A DNA stretch of 64,000 nucleotides from NCBI GenBank assembly GCA_964615765.1, contig CAZTQN010000004.1, positions 139,203-203,202 of the forward strand, written 5' to 3'. The translations under genes and the position numbers were made by a program. The DNA is from CAZTQN01 sp964615765 (GTDB lineage Bacteria > Planctomycetota > Phycisphaerae > Phycisphaerales > UBA1924). Below the pieces are notes generated by a model. It searched no databases. It was given only the letters and a program-made list of their open reading frames with translations, and was not told where the DNA came from. Numbering within the stretch: position 1 is the first letter of the stretch; every line of letters starts with the position of its first letter. Below are positions 43,853 to 52,039 of this stretch, piece by piece.

Positions 43853-44062
43853 TTCCCGGCCACACGCTTCTCCCGCACGGCCGCGCGATACAAGCGTGCG
43901 GGAAGATGATGTTCCCGAACGCTTTTGTCGCGCGAGCGGTCGGGAAGAGGCTTTGGCCGCACGGTTTTGCTGTCCGAGCGTTCGGGAGAATGATTTTCCC
44001 GCACGCTCGCGCAGCGCCATCGTGCGGGAACACGGCCTTCCCGCACGGTCAAACAGCGCAGC
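43853..44062. repeat. Array 2: five 42-bp hairpin units
   Basis: Four clear units start at 43895, 43937, 43979 and 44021 and a decayed one at 43853, each 42 bases. Each carries an inverted repeat of the form CGTGCGGGAA, seven or so bases, then TTCCCGCACG, and a 15-base linker rich in GCGCAGCGC. The total length (210 bases) and the unit length equal those of array 1 at 30134, although the sequences differ. Confidence 0.8.
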
Positions 44063-44129
44063 ATTTGCGCAACACAGCCGCCACGGGCCCCCGGCATCGC
44101 CCACAGCCCCCACCGCCCCACCCTCACCG

Positions 44130-44327
44130 CGTCACCCCCGCACCCCCGCACCCCATCACCGCGGCACGCGCCCCCCCGCCCCGCGGGGCCCCCCGCCCGC
44201 GGGGCCCCGGCGCCCCNNNNNNNNNNCCACAAGCCGACAGCCCCGACCCCGGTCCCCCCCGCCCCGGGCCCCCGCCCCCCCCGCCCCGCGGCCCCCCCCC
44301 CCGGCCCCCCCCTCCCCCCCCCCGCCC
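44130..44327. other. C-rich low-complexity region with assembly gap
   Basis: About 190 bases of nearly pure C (and G) include ten N at 44217-44226. The true length is unknown, since such DNA blocks sequencing. Between cysN and the dockerin-type gene I see no coding sequence. Confidence 0.85.
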
Positions 44328-45311
44328 TCACGGACAGCCGCTGAACCACGCGGTGAGGTAGTCGAAGATGTCCTGGACGGTGATGCCGCCAGCGTTGTTG
44401 AAGTCGGCGGAGGGGGCGTTGCTGAACCAGGCGGTCAGGTAATCGAAGATGTCCTGGACGGTGATGCCGCCGGCGTTGTTGAAGTCGGCCGGGCAGGTCG
44501 GCGTGGAGGTCGGGGGGACGGCGGCCTGGTTGAGAGCGAGGGCGCCGCGGACGGTGGTGCGCCCGCCAGCCGGGATGGTGAGGTTCCACTGGTAAGCGGC
44601 GGTGAAGTCGGCGGCGGCGAAGGGGAGGCCGGTGTTGTCGAGGTTGGTGATCGCGGTGTCGGCGAGGGTCCCGCGGACCGTGGAGAAGGCCGTCACGCGG
44701 AAGGCATCGGGGGCCAAGCCCAGGAACTGGGCGGTGGCCTGGGTCGCGGTATCGGTAACGCCGATGCGGCCGGGTTCGAGGAGCGAGGCGCTGTCGCTGC
44801 CGGCGGTGTTGGAGACGTCGAAATCCGTGTAGGCGAACAGGGCCAGGTTGAGCGTGCTCGCCGAGGTGTTCACGAGTTCGCACGTGTACGCGACGTTGGC
44901 GGCGGGCGGGGCGTCGGCGCCGTCGGTGAGGGTGAAGGTGAGGGTCGCGGTGAAGCCCTCCGGCTCGGTGTAGGTGAGGACGATGGAGTTGCCGGTGGCC
45001 GAGCCGCTGGTGCGGTTGGAGAGGGCGAACTCGCGGGAGGTCACGCCGTTGACGCGGTACCACCACCAGTGCTGGAAGAGGTGGTCGGTGGTGGTGATGC
45101 CGCCGGTGTTGAGCAGGGCGGTGGAGCCGCCAGCGGTGCCGGTGCGGATCGCCGCGCCGGAGGAGTTGGCGAACGTGGCGCTGGGGTCGATGGTGAAGGT
45201 GGAGTTGCCGTCGGTCGCGGTTTGCGCGGCGGCGCCGGAGGCACAGACGACGGCGGCGACACACCAGACCCCGAGCGGACGGAGGAAGGACGCGCTGTGC
45301 AGACGGACCAT
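44328..45311 (-). CDS. Secreted protein with two GC-type dockerin repeats
   Basis: This is a 327-residue protein with a signal peptide (RPLGVWCVAAVVCASGAAAQ). The middle 240 residues are beta-rich and similar to other planctomycete surface proteins of unknown role. The C-terminus has two almost identical repeats (DFNNAGGITVQDIFDYLTAW) and ends FSGCP. The two repeats are also almost identical in DNA (44344-44410 and 44420-44485), which points to a recent duplication or gene conversion. The repeats hold Asp/Asn residues in the calcium-loop order of dockerins. Confidence 0.8.
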   Translation of the reverse strand: MVRLHSASFLRPLGVWCVAAVVCASGAAAQTATDGNSTFTIDPSATFANSSGAAIRTGTAGGSTALLNTGGITTTDHLFQHWWWYRVNGVTSREFALSNRTSGSATGNSIVLTYTEPEGFTATLTFTLTDGADAPPAANVAYTCELVNTSASTLNLALFAYTDFDVSNTAGSDSASLLEPGRIGVTDTATQATAQFLGLAPDAFRVTAFSTVRGTLADTAITNLDNTGLPFAAADFTAAYQWNLTIPAGGRTTVRGALALNQAAVPPTSTPTCPADFNNAGGITVQDIFDYLTAWFSNAPSADFNNAGGITVQDIFDYLTAWFSGCP

Positions 45312-45457
45312 GAGTTGAGCCCTCGGTTCGAGGAACGGCCCCCGCCTCCCCGTCCGCGTGAGCGTACCACAAAAACGCCGCGGCGCCCCGGGAAATTTGC
45401 GGGTGCAGGGGCCAGAGGTCAGAGGTGAGAGGTCAGGGGCGGGGGGGCGGGGGGGGT

Positions 45458-47116
45458 TCAGATGGCGAGGGACCAGCGGTGGCCGTCGCGGCGGACGGGG
45501 CGGTACAGGGTGTCGCGCTCGACGGGGACGAAGCCGGCGTCGCGGATGGCCTTTTTCAAGGTGTGGACGCCGACTTCCTGGTGGGTGCGGACGTTGTCGC
45601 CGGTGTGGCCCTGGCCCACGCCGTGGCCGACTTTCGTGATGTCGTACCAGACGACGGTGCCGTCGAGGTCGTCGGCGCCGGCTTGGAGCATGAGCTGGGC
45701 CATGGGGAGGGTCTGCATGATCCAGAAGGCTTTGACGTGGGGGAAGTTGTCGAGCATCAGCCGGGCGATGGCGAGGGTGCGGAGGTTCTCAAGACCGGCG
45801 GGGCCGGGGAGCTTTTCGAGGGCGCTGCCGTCGGGAATGAAGGGGAGGGGGATGATGGTTTGGAAGTAGCCGGGGGGGGGAAGGGCCGAGGGCCGAGGGC
45901 CGAGGGCCGAGGCGGAGCTAAAGGCGATGTGTTCGGGGAGTGGGGTGCCGGGGCGGGTGAGGGTGATGATGGGGATGTCGTCGCCCTCGTCGGCGGTGTA
46001 GCCGAGGTGGTTGGGGTCGGGGGAGGACGAAGGGCCGAGGGCCGGGGGCCGAGGGCCGAGGGGGGATGGAGCCGGAGACGTGGAGGGAGACGACGGGTGA
46101 GAGGCGAGCGGAGAAGAACCCACCCCCTGCCCCCTCCCTCTGGGAGGGGGTGAGTGGGATTCGGACCTCGGCCCTTGGCCCTCGGCCCTCGGCCCTCCTT
46201 CTTCCCCCGTGTACCCCATCCGCAAAAGCGCGCGGTCTTGGGCGCGGCGGAGCATGTCCATGTGGACGAGGCGGTCGTGGCGGTGCTCGATGTGGCCGTA
46301 GAGGATGGTGGCGTTGGAGTTGAGGCCCAGGGAGTGGGCGACGCGGTGGACGTCGAGCCAGACGTCGGAGCGGATCTTGCCTTTGAAGGCTTCGTCGTGG
46401 ACGCGGTCGTCGAAGACCTCGGCCCCGCCGCCGGGGAGCGAGCCCAGGCCGGCGTCTTTCAGTGCTTCAAGCACGTAGCGGATGCCGGCGGTGCGGTCGT
46501 CGGCGCGGTACTTCTTGGCGATCTTCGCGAGGTGCACGATCTCGACGGCGGTGAAGGCCTTGATGTGCAGAGCGGGGAGGGCCGAGGGGGTAGGCCCGAG
46601 GGCCGAGGGGGATTCATTCTGCACCTCGGCCCTCGGCCCTTGGCCCTCGGCCCTCGCCTTTTCCGCTTCATCGCGGATGGTGGAGATGAGTTCGGGGTAG
46701 TAGTCCCACGGGAGGTAGGGGTGCAGGCCGCCGACGACGTGCATTTCGGTGGCGCCAGCCTCGACGGCCTGGCGGACCTGGTCGCGGACGTACGCCATGT
46801 CGCGGGTGTAGGCGCCGGCTTCGCCTTGTTTGCGATAGAACTCGCAGAACGAGCAGGAGAGCGCGCACACGTTGCTGTAGTTCATGTGGCGGTTGATGTT
46901 GTAGTACGCGCGGTCGCCGTGGAGCCGGCGGCGGACGCGGTCGGCGAGCTCGCAGACGGCCCAGATGTCCGGGGTTTCAAACAGAAAGCGGCCGTCGTCG
47001 AGCGTGAGCCGCTCGCCGCGATCGACCTTGGCGGCGATGGCGGCCATGGCGGCGCTGTGATCGCTGGTGGGGAGCGCGCCAAAGGCGGCGGGGAAGGACG
47101 AGGTCGCGCACGTCAT
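45458..47116 (-). CDS. mqnE: Aminodeoxyfutalosine synthase with repeat insertions
   Basis: This is a 552-residue radical SAM enzyme of the futalosine route to menaquinone. The iron-sulfur motif CALSCSFC is near residue 88, with RHMNYSNVC before it and EMHVVGGLHP, GGGAEVFDD, HIEHRHDRLVHMDMLRRAQD and KAFWIM later. Relatives have about 370-390 residues; the surplus comes from three in-frame insertions made of GGCCGAG repeats, translated as Gly-Pro-Arg-Ala-Glu or Ser-Ala-Leu-Gly-Pro phrases (46567-46663, 46022-46198, 45871-45918). Conserved parts on both sides of each are intact, so a working enzyme is plausible. The start may also be the TTG two codons upstream. Confidence 0.92.
   Translation of the reverse strand: MTCATSSFPAAFGALPTSDHSAAMAAIAAKVDRGERLTLDDGRFLFETPDIWAVCELADRVRRRLHGDRAYYNINRHMNYSNVCALSCSFCEFYRKQGEAGAYTRDMAYVRDQVRQAVEAGATEMHVVGGLHPYLPWDYYPELISTIRDEAEKARAEGQGPRAEVQNESPSALGPTPSALPALHIKAFTAVEIVHLAKIAKKYRADDRTAGIRYVLEALKDAGLGSLPGGGAEVFDDRVHDEAFKGKIRSDVWLDVHRVAHSLGLNSNATILYGHIEHRHDRLVHMDMLRRAQDRALLRMGYTGEEGGPRAEGQGPRSESHSPPPRGRGQGVGSSPLASHPSSPSTSPAPSPLGPRPPALGPSSSPDPNHLGYTADEGDDIPIITLTRPGTPLPEHIAFSSASALGPRPSALPPPGYFQTIIPLPFIPDGSALEKLPGPAGLENLRTLAIARLMLDNFPHVKAFWIMQTLPMAQLMLQAGADDLDGTVVWYDITKVGHGVGQGHTGDNVRTHQEVGVHTLKKAIRDAGFVPVERDTLYRPVRRDGHRWSLAI
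45871..45918. repeat. Intragenic repeat block c in mqnE
   Basis: This block is a poly-G run followed by four GGGCCGA units. On the coding strand it reads Ser-Ala-Leu-Gly-Pro-Arg-Pro, in frame, just before the conserved GYFQTIIPLPF. Confidence 0.8.
46022..46198. repeat. Intragenic palindromic repeat block b in mqnE, with a nested family B copy
   Basis: The left arm (46029-46062, GGGCCGAGGGCC-type) and right arm (46164-46198, CCTCGGCCCT-type) are inverted copies of each other. About 100 bases lie between them, including a full family B palindrome at 46118-46153. The whole block is read through in the mqnE frame. Confidence 0.85.
46567..46663. repeat. Intragenic palindromic repeat block a in mqnE
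   Basis: A left arm of GAGGGCCGAGGGG units (46577-46613) and a right arm CCTCGGCCCTCGG (46624-46661) surround a loop of about ten bases. It is inserted in frame between TIRDEAEKA and the conserved HIKAFTAVEI. Confidence 0.85.
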
Positions 47117-47258
47117 GGCCAATGATAGAAATCCGGTTCACAGTTTTCAATGATTCTTGAAAACCGCGGCACGTGGGAGGAAGGGGCGTGAGGCCGTGGG
47201 GCGTGGAACCCACCCGGGATATCCGCGAATAGACCCGGACCCTTGTGGGAGAATAACC

Positions 47259-48533
47259 ATGACCAAGCGGGTGCTTGCCGGCGTGCTGTGCGGGGGTGTG
47301 GTGGCGATTAGCGTGGGCGGCTGGACGCCCGACGCGCACGGGCAGTGCCCGGGCGGCGGCGTGTGGGGCGCGGCGAGCGGGCAGTTTCCCAACGGGCCGG
47401 TGCTCTCGATCACTCGGGCAAGCACGGGCGAGGTGATTGTTGCCGGCGCGTTCTCGACGCCGGGGCGGCGGATCGCGCGCTTCAACCCGACGACGGGCGC
47501 GTGGACGGGCTTTGGATCGAGCTTGCTGGGTACGGCGCTGTACGCGGCGGTTGAGTTGCCGAACCGGGATGTCGTGGCGGGCGGCGATCAGGGCCTGTGG
47601 CGGTGGAAGGCGTCGAACAACACGTGGTCTCGCGTTGACGGCGTGTCGTCGGCGCAGGTGAATGCGCTGGTGCGGCTGCCGGATGGGCGCGTGGTCGCGG
47701 GCGGGTCGTTCAACTCGGGCGCGCGGCTGGCGGTTGTTGATCCGGCGACGGGCACGGGGACGGAGGTGGCGGGCGGGCCGAACGGGGAGGTGGCGGCCTT
47801 GGCGGTGGCGGGGGATGGGTCGGTGTATGTGGGCGGGTACTTCACGAGCGTGGGCGGGCAGGCGGCCAGCCGCGTGGCGCGGTGGTCGCCAACGAGCGGG
47901 ACGTGGACGGCGCTGGGCGCGGGCGTGAACTCGGTCGCGATGAGCCTGCTGGTGTTGCCCGGCGGCGACGTGCTGGTGGGCGGGGACTTCACGACGGCGG
48001 GCGATGGGACGGCGTCGCGGCTGGCGCGGTGGTCGCCAACGAGCGGGACGTGGAGCGAGGTGGGCGGCGGCGTGAACGACCGGGTGACGGCGCTGACGGC
48101 GACATCGCAGGGCGAGGTCATCGTTGGCGGTCTGTTCATTCAGACGGGCAGGCTGGGGGGGTCGGGGGGGGCGGGGGGCGTGCAGTCGCACCCGGGGATT
48201 GCGCGGCTGGACCCGGTGACGGAGCGGTGGTCGCCGGTGGGCGGCGGGGTCAGTTCGACGGTGTACGCGGTGCACGAAGTTGGGAACGGGCGGCTGATCG
48301 TGGGCGGCGCGTTCTTGACAGCGGGGAGTGTGAACGCGCCGCGGATCGCGCAGGTGTGGACGCGGCGTGTGTGCGCGGGCGACTTCAACTGCTCGCAGAC
48401 GCGCAGCGTGGATGATGTGTTCGCGTACGTGCGGGCGTATCTCGAGGGTGATGCGCTGGCGGATGTGGACGGGGACGGCGCGGTCGCGATCGCGGATCTG
48501 TACCGGTTCCTGAGCGACTGGCTGGCGTGCTAG
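47259..48533 (+). CDS. Secreted beta-propeller-like protein with dockerin-type tail
   Basis: This is a 424-residue exported protein with a signal peptide (VLAGVLCGGVVAISVGG, ending DAHGQ). Residues 40-360 are seven or so repeats of about 45 residues with a VVAGGSF, R-L/I-A-x-W/F-x-P, TGTW pattern, as in Kelch-like or delta-60 propellers. The last 60 residues are two dockerin-like repeats (DFNCSQTRSVDDVFAYVRAY and DVDGDGAVAIADLYRFL), ending LAC. A GGSGGAGG stretch near 305 comes from a G-run. A GGGAG site precedes the ATG. Role unknown; probably surface attachment or carbohydrate binding. Confidence 0.8.
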   Translation: MTKRVLAGVLCGGVVAISVGGWTPDAHGQCPGGGVWGAASGQFPNGPVLSITRASTGEVIVAGAFSTPGRRIARFNPTTGAWTGFGSSLLGTALYAAVELPNRDVVAGGDQGLWRWKASNNTWSRVDGVSSAQVNALVRLPDGRVVAGGSFNSGARLAVVDPATGTGTEVAGGPNGEVAALAVAGDGSVYVGGYFTSVGGQAASRVARWSPTSGTWTALGAGVNSVAMSLLVLPGGDVLVGGDFTTAGDGTASRLARWSPTSGTWSEVGGGVNDRVTALTATSQGEVIVGGLFIQTGRLGGSGGAGGVQSHPGIARLDPVTERWSPVGGGVSSTVYAVHEVGNGRLIVGGAFLTAGSVNAPRIAQVWTRRVCAGDFNCSQTRSVDDVFAYVRAYLEGDALADVDGDGAVAIADLYRFLSDWLAC

Positions 48534-48571
48534 CGGAGCGTGCGCGGCAGGCCGGTACACTCGCCGGCCGG

Positions 48572-50299
48572 ATGTCGAGCACTTCTCCAGCCCCACAGAC
48601 GCCGACGGTCGCCGCGCCCCGCGACGGGGCCGGACCGCGCGTGAACGAGCGGGTGCCGCTGCCGTATCCGCACTTCATGGGCTTTGCGCCGCTGGATTGC
48701 TGGGCGCGGGTGCTGATCGGGCGCGGGGCGATTGGTCGGATCAGCCCGCGGTACTGGCTGCGGCTGGCGGGGGTGCTGGCGACGTCGAGCCTGGCGACGG
48801 TGCTGACCTTGCCGGAGCGGGTGGTGATGGCGGGGGTGCTGGCGCGCGGGGCGCGACGGGCGGAGCGGCTGGAGGCGGATGCGGGCGGGCCGGAGGTGGT
48901 GGTGGTGCTGGGGTACTACCGGTCGGGGACGACGCACTTGCACTATCTGCTGTCGTGCGATCGGCGGATGGTGACGCCGCGGTGGTATCAGGCGCTGGCG
49001 CCGCAGGGGTTCGCGGGGTCGTGGACGTTCCTGCGGTTTTTTCTGGTACCGTTTTTGTCGAGCACGCGGCCGCAGGATGATGTCGCGTACGGGCCGGAGT
49101 ATCCGGCGGAAGATGACTTTGCGGTGTGCAACTGGACCGGCGCGTGCGCGATGCCGGGGCGGATGGTGCTGCCCGGGGAGTGGGCGCGGTACGCGCGGCT
49201 GCACGGGCTGAGCGCCCGCGAGGGCGCGAGCGCGGCGGAGCGCGGGCTGTTTGCGCGAACGCAGTGGGCGTTTACGCGAAAGCTGGCGATGCTCAACCCG
49301 GGGCGGCGGATCTTGCTGAAGACGCCGAGCCACACGGCGCGGGTAGAGATGCTGCGAGCGATTTATGGGGAGCGGGTGCGGTTCATTCATCTCTCGCGCG
49401 AGGCGGGCGCGGTGATGGCGTCGAACGTGGCGATGCACGCGCGGTTTGCGCCGTTTCTTCTCCAGCCGCACCCGGGTGATGCGGAGATCGAGCGGCGCGT
49501 CGTCGAGGAGTATGACGCGACGGAGAAGGCGTTTCTCTCGGCGGCGGGGGAGCTGGAACGCGAGGCGGCGGACGGGACGGTGCGGCTGGTGCGGATGCGG
49601 TATGAGGACTTGATCGCGGACCCGATCGGGGAGCTGCGCGGCGCGTACGAGCGGCTGGGGATGGAATGGACGGCGGAGTATGAACGGGCCGTGCGGGCGT
49701 ATCTGGTGAGTGTGCAGGGGTATCGCACCGCGAGCCAGCGCGCGAAGGCGGACGCGAAGGCGGCGTCGCACGCGGTGTCGGCGGGCGCGATGGCGCGGCT
49801 CTCGTGGATGCACGAGGCGTTCGGGCATGATCGGCCGGCGCGGGCGAAGGTGGAGATCGGTGCGGAGGCGGCGGGCGCGGGGGAGACGGCGAGGCCAGGG
49901 GGGCGGCATCGGCTCGCGGTGGCGGCGGGCGTGGTGATGGCGCTGGTGTGGGTGGGCGTGTGGCTGGCGTGGGCGCAGGTGGGCAAGGCGCGGGCGGATG
50001 CGCTGATCTGGCCGGCGGGCTTGGCGGTGGGGCTGACGATGCTGCGCGTGGCGGGGCGCGGGACGATGCGGCTTGGGGTGATCGCGGCGGGCTTGACGCT
50101 GGGGGCGTATCTGGCGGCGGCGATGCCGAGCACGCTGATCGCGGAATATCTGCATCATCGGCGCACGCCTTGGTATCACGTGTGGCTGTCGACGTATCGG
50201 GGCGTGCTGGCGATGAACAATCTGTTCTGGGTGGTGCTGGGGCTGGTGACGGCGTACCGGTTTGGCAGCCGCCAGCACGTGCGCCCGCCGGGGATGTGA
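48572..50299 (+). CDS. Sulfotransferase fused to a four-helix membrane domain
   Basis: This is a 575-residue protein. The PAPS-binding loop LGYYRSGTTHLHYLL is near residue 115, and the 3'-phosphate motif (RFIHLSREAGAVMASNVAM) is near 275, so residues 30-440 form a sulfotransferase of the Sulfotransfer_3 type. The last 120 residues have four hydrophobic segments, anchoring it in the membrane. It may sulfate a sugar or lipid at the envelope; cysD and cysN nearby make the sulfate donor precursor, though no APS kinase is seen. The start is the ATG at 48572. Confidence 0.88.
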   Translation: MSSTSPAPQTPTVAAPRDGAGPRVNERVPLPYPHFMGFAPLDCWARVLIGRGAIGRISPRYWLRLAGVLATSSLATVLTLPERVVMAGVLARGARRAERLEADAGGPEVVVVLGYYRSGTTHLHYLLSCDRRMVTPRWYQALAPQGFAGSWTFLRFFLVPFLSSTRPQDDVAYGPEYPAEDDFAVCNWTGACAMPGRMVLPGEWARYARLHGLSAREGASAAERGLFARTQWAFTRKLAMLNPGRRILLKTPSHTARVEMLRAIYGERVRFIHLSREAGAVMASNVAMHARFAPFLLQPHPGDAEIERRVVEEYDATEKAFLSAAGELEREAADGTVRLVRMRYEDLIADPIGELRGAYERLGMEWTAEYERAVRAYLVSVQGYRTASQRAKADAKAASHAVSAGAMARLSWMHEAFGHDRPARAKVEIGAEAAGAGETARPGGRHRLAVAAGVVMALVWVGVWLAWAQVGKARADALIWPAGLAVGLTMLRVAGRGTMRLGVIAAGLTLGAYLAAAMPSTLIAEYLHHRRTPWYHVWLSTYRGVLAMNNLFWVVLGLVTAYRFGSRQHVRPPGM

Positions 50300-50327
50300 G
50301 CGGGCGCGAAAGGCGTGTGCAGACCGA

Positions 50328-51200
50328 TCAGGCGTGGGCGGGGACGTGCTTGTGGACGATGGAGTCGGCCCAGGAGAGGCCCATCGGCACGCCGAGGAGT
50401 GCGCCGGCGAGGTAGGTCATGGGTGAGGGGCGGGCGAGGAAGAAAAGGCGGTTGGCGAGGGCGGCGTCTGCGGCGGCGGTGGGGCCGGAGTGCAGGAGCA
50501 GCGCGGCGATCCCGCCGAGGACGCCGAGGAGTGTGACGGCGAGAACGAAGACCGCGGCGGAGATGTTGAGCGCGACGACTCGGGCGGCGAGGGCGCCGAA
50601 GACGCCGGCGATGATGCAGGCGGCGAGGGTTTGCAGCGGGAGCGTGTCCTGCGCGATGAGATAGACCATCACGCCGGAGACGCCCAGGCACGCGGCGAGC
50701 GCGACGGGCAGGTTGGAGGCGAACAGTTGGCGCGGCTCGGGCGGCGGGGTGAGGGGCTGCGGGTGCGGGTGGGCGGCGGTGGGCGCGGGCGTGGGCCAGT
50801 TGATCGGGCGGATGGCGAGGACGGCGACCGCGAGGCCCAGGCCGACGAGCGCGAGCAGGGCGGACTCGATGGTGAAGCTCGAGAGGGCGGAGCGGCCGGC
50901 GAGGGAGACAACGCTGTTCATCGGGCCGGTGGAGTAGGCCGACCAGGCGAGGACGAGGCCGGCGGCGAAGAGGCCGGTGCGCGGGCCGAGAAGACGCGAG
51001 GCGAGAACGCCGGTGCCGGCGGCGGCGATGAGCGCGATGGCGAGGGCGATGAGGGCCTTGGCGAGGGCGGCGCTGGTGAAGAAAGTGGCGTGCCCGCTGC
51101 CGTCAACGGCGGTGAGCGCGGCGACCATCCACGCCGAGAGCGGGCCGACGACAAAGAAGGCGGCGAGAGGGACGATCCAGCGGAGTGCGGCGTGGAGCAT
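50328..51200 (-). CDS. Hypothetical multi-helix membrane protein
   Basis: This is a 290-residue protein with about eight hydrophobic segments and a Pro/His-rich loop (residues 140-160). The segment TIESALLALVGLGLAVAVLAIRPINWP and the second half LPLQTLAACIIAGVFGALAARVV indicate two similar halves. No family is recognised. It is convergent with the sulfotransferase gene (28 bases apart). Confidence 0.65.
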   Translation of the reverse strand: MLHAALRWIVPLAAFFVVGPLSAWMVAALTAVDGSGHATFFTSAALAKALIALAIALIAAAGTGVLASRLLGPRTGLFAAGLVLAWSAYSTGPMNSVVSLAGRSALSSFTIESALLALVGLGLAVAVLAIRPINWPTPAPTAAHPHPQPLTPPPEPRQLFASNLPVALAACLGVSGVMVYLIAQDTLPLQTLAACIIAGVFGALAARVVALNISAAVFVLAVTLLGVLGGIAALLLHSGPTAAADAALANRLFFLARPSPMTYLAGALLGVPMGLSWADSIVHKHVPAHA

Positions 51201-51217
51201 GGTGGTGTGTTTGGGGA

Positions 51218-51402
51218 GATTGAACGCGAAGTCGCGAAGGGGCGAAGGGGGGGGGGATGCAGGATTCGGGAAACGGGAAGCGGGAAGCGGGAAGCGGGAA
51301 GCGGGAAGCGGCAGATGTTTGCTTCCTCGCGTTGGCCCCCCACTCCTCACCCATGAATCCCTCCGAGTTTCTCTGCCCTCTCCGAGACCTCTGAGTTCGG
51401 AT
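51218..51402. repeat. Family C, GGGAAGC and family D repeats
   Basis: A TTGAACGCGAAG copy, a G-run, five GGGAAGC units (51272-51312) and one family D block (51330-51402) lie between the membrane-protein gene and the RF-like gene. Confidence 0.7.
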
Positions 51403-51442
51403 CGGGGTTTGACGGGAAGCGGGGGAGGGTAGAAGGGTGCAG

Positions 51443-52033
51443 CTACTTGAGCGGGTGCAGGCCGAGGGCGTGGCGTTCGCGGTTGACGAGGAGGAGTGCG
51501 GGCGGGTGTTCGCGGACGAGTTTGAGGAGTTGGCTGGCGGAGCACTCGAGGCGGAGCGAGGCTTTGCGCGGGTCCCACGCGGAGGCGGCGAGGACGTCGA
51601 GGGCTTCGGCGAGGAGGGCGGGGTAGTCGTGATGGTCGGGGTTGATGACCAGGCGGCCGGTGCCGCCGCCGGACCAGCGGCCTTTGGGTGAGGTGCCGGC
51701 TCCGTCCCCCCCACTGCCTTTCGCGGGGTCCTGGCGACGGCTGCGCCAGAGGGCTGAGCCGATGTCGCCGAGCGGGACGGGAGCGCGGACGGCGACGGCG
51801 AGCGCGAGTCGCAGGCGGCGGAGCGCGACGGGGCGGTTCTCGCGCTGGCTGCGGCGTTCGCCGGCGTGGGCTTCGACGCCGGTGGGCGTGTGGCGGAGTT
51901 CGACGAGGGTTTCGACCTTGTTGCGGTTCTGCCCGCCGGGCCCGCCGGAGCGGCCGGTGGTGAGGTCGCACTGCGCGAGCAAGTCCTCATCGCTGAGGCA
52001 CGCGGGGTGATGCCAGGGGGAGAAGGCGGGCAT
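51443..52033 (-). CDS. Release-factor-like protein with GGQ motif
   Basis: This is a 196-residue protein with the peptidyl-tRNA hydrolysis motif GGPGGQNRNKVET near residue 32. It has no codon-recognition domain, so it resembles ArfB-type rescue factors or the planctomycete RF-like family. The C-terminal half, after a Gly/Ser-rich linker (SGGDGAGTSPKGRWSGG), is an extra helical domain unlike the basic tail of ArfB. It is six bases downstream of tsaD in the same operon, which supports a role in translation. Confidence 0.8.
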   Translation of the reverse strand: MPAFSPWHHPACLSDEDLLAQCDLTTGRSGGPGGQNRNKVETLVELRHTPTGVEAHAGERRSQRENRPVALRRLRLALAVAVRAPVPLGDIGSALWRSRRQDPAKGSGGDGAGTSPKGRWSGGGTGRLVINPDHHDYPALLAEALDVLAASAWDPRKASLRLECSASQLLKLVREHPPALLLVNRERHALGLHPLK

Positions 52034-52039
52034 GCACGC

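Noticed and set aside
43690..44327. Insertion sequence or integron
   Set aside because: There are repeats and an assembly gap but no transposase, integrase or target-site duplication.
42238..45372. Minus-strand frame of 1044 codons
   Set aside because: It runs antisense to cysN, crosses the assembly gap and overlaps the dockerin-type gene in another frame; its Arg/His-rich sequence is not protein-like.
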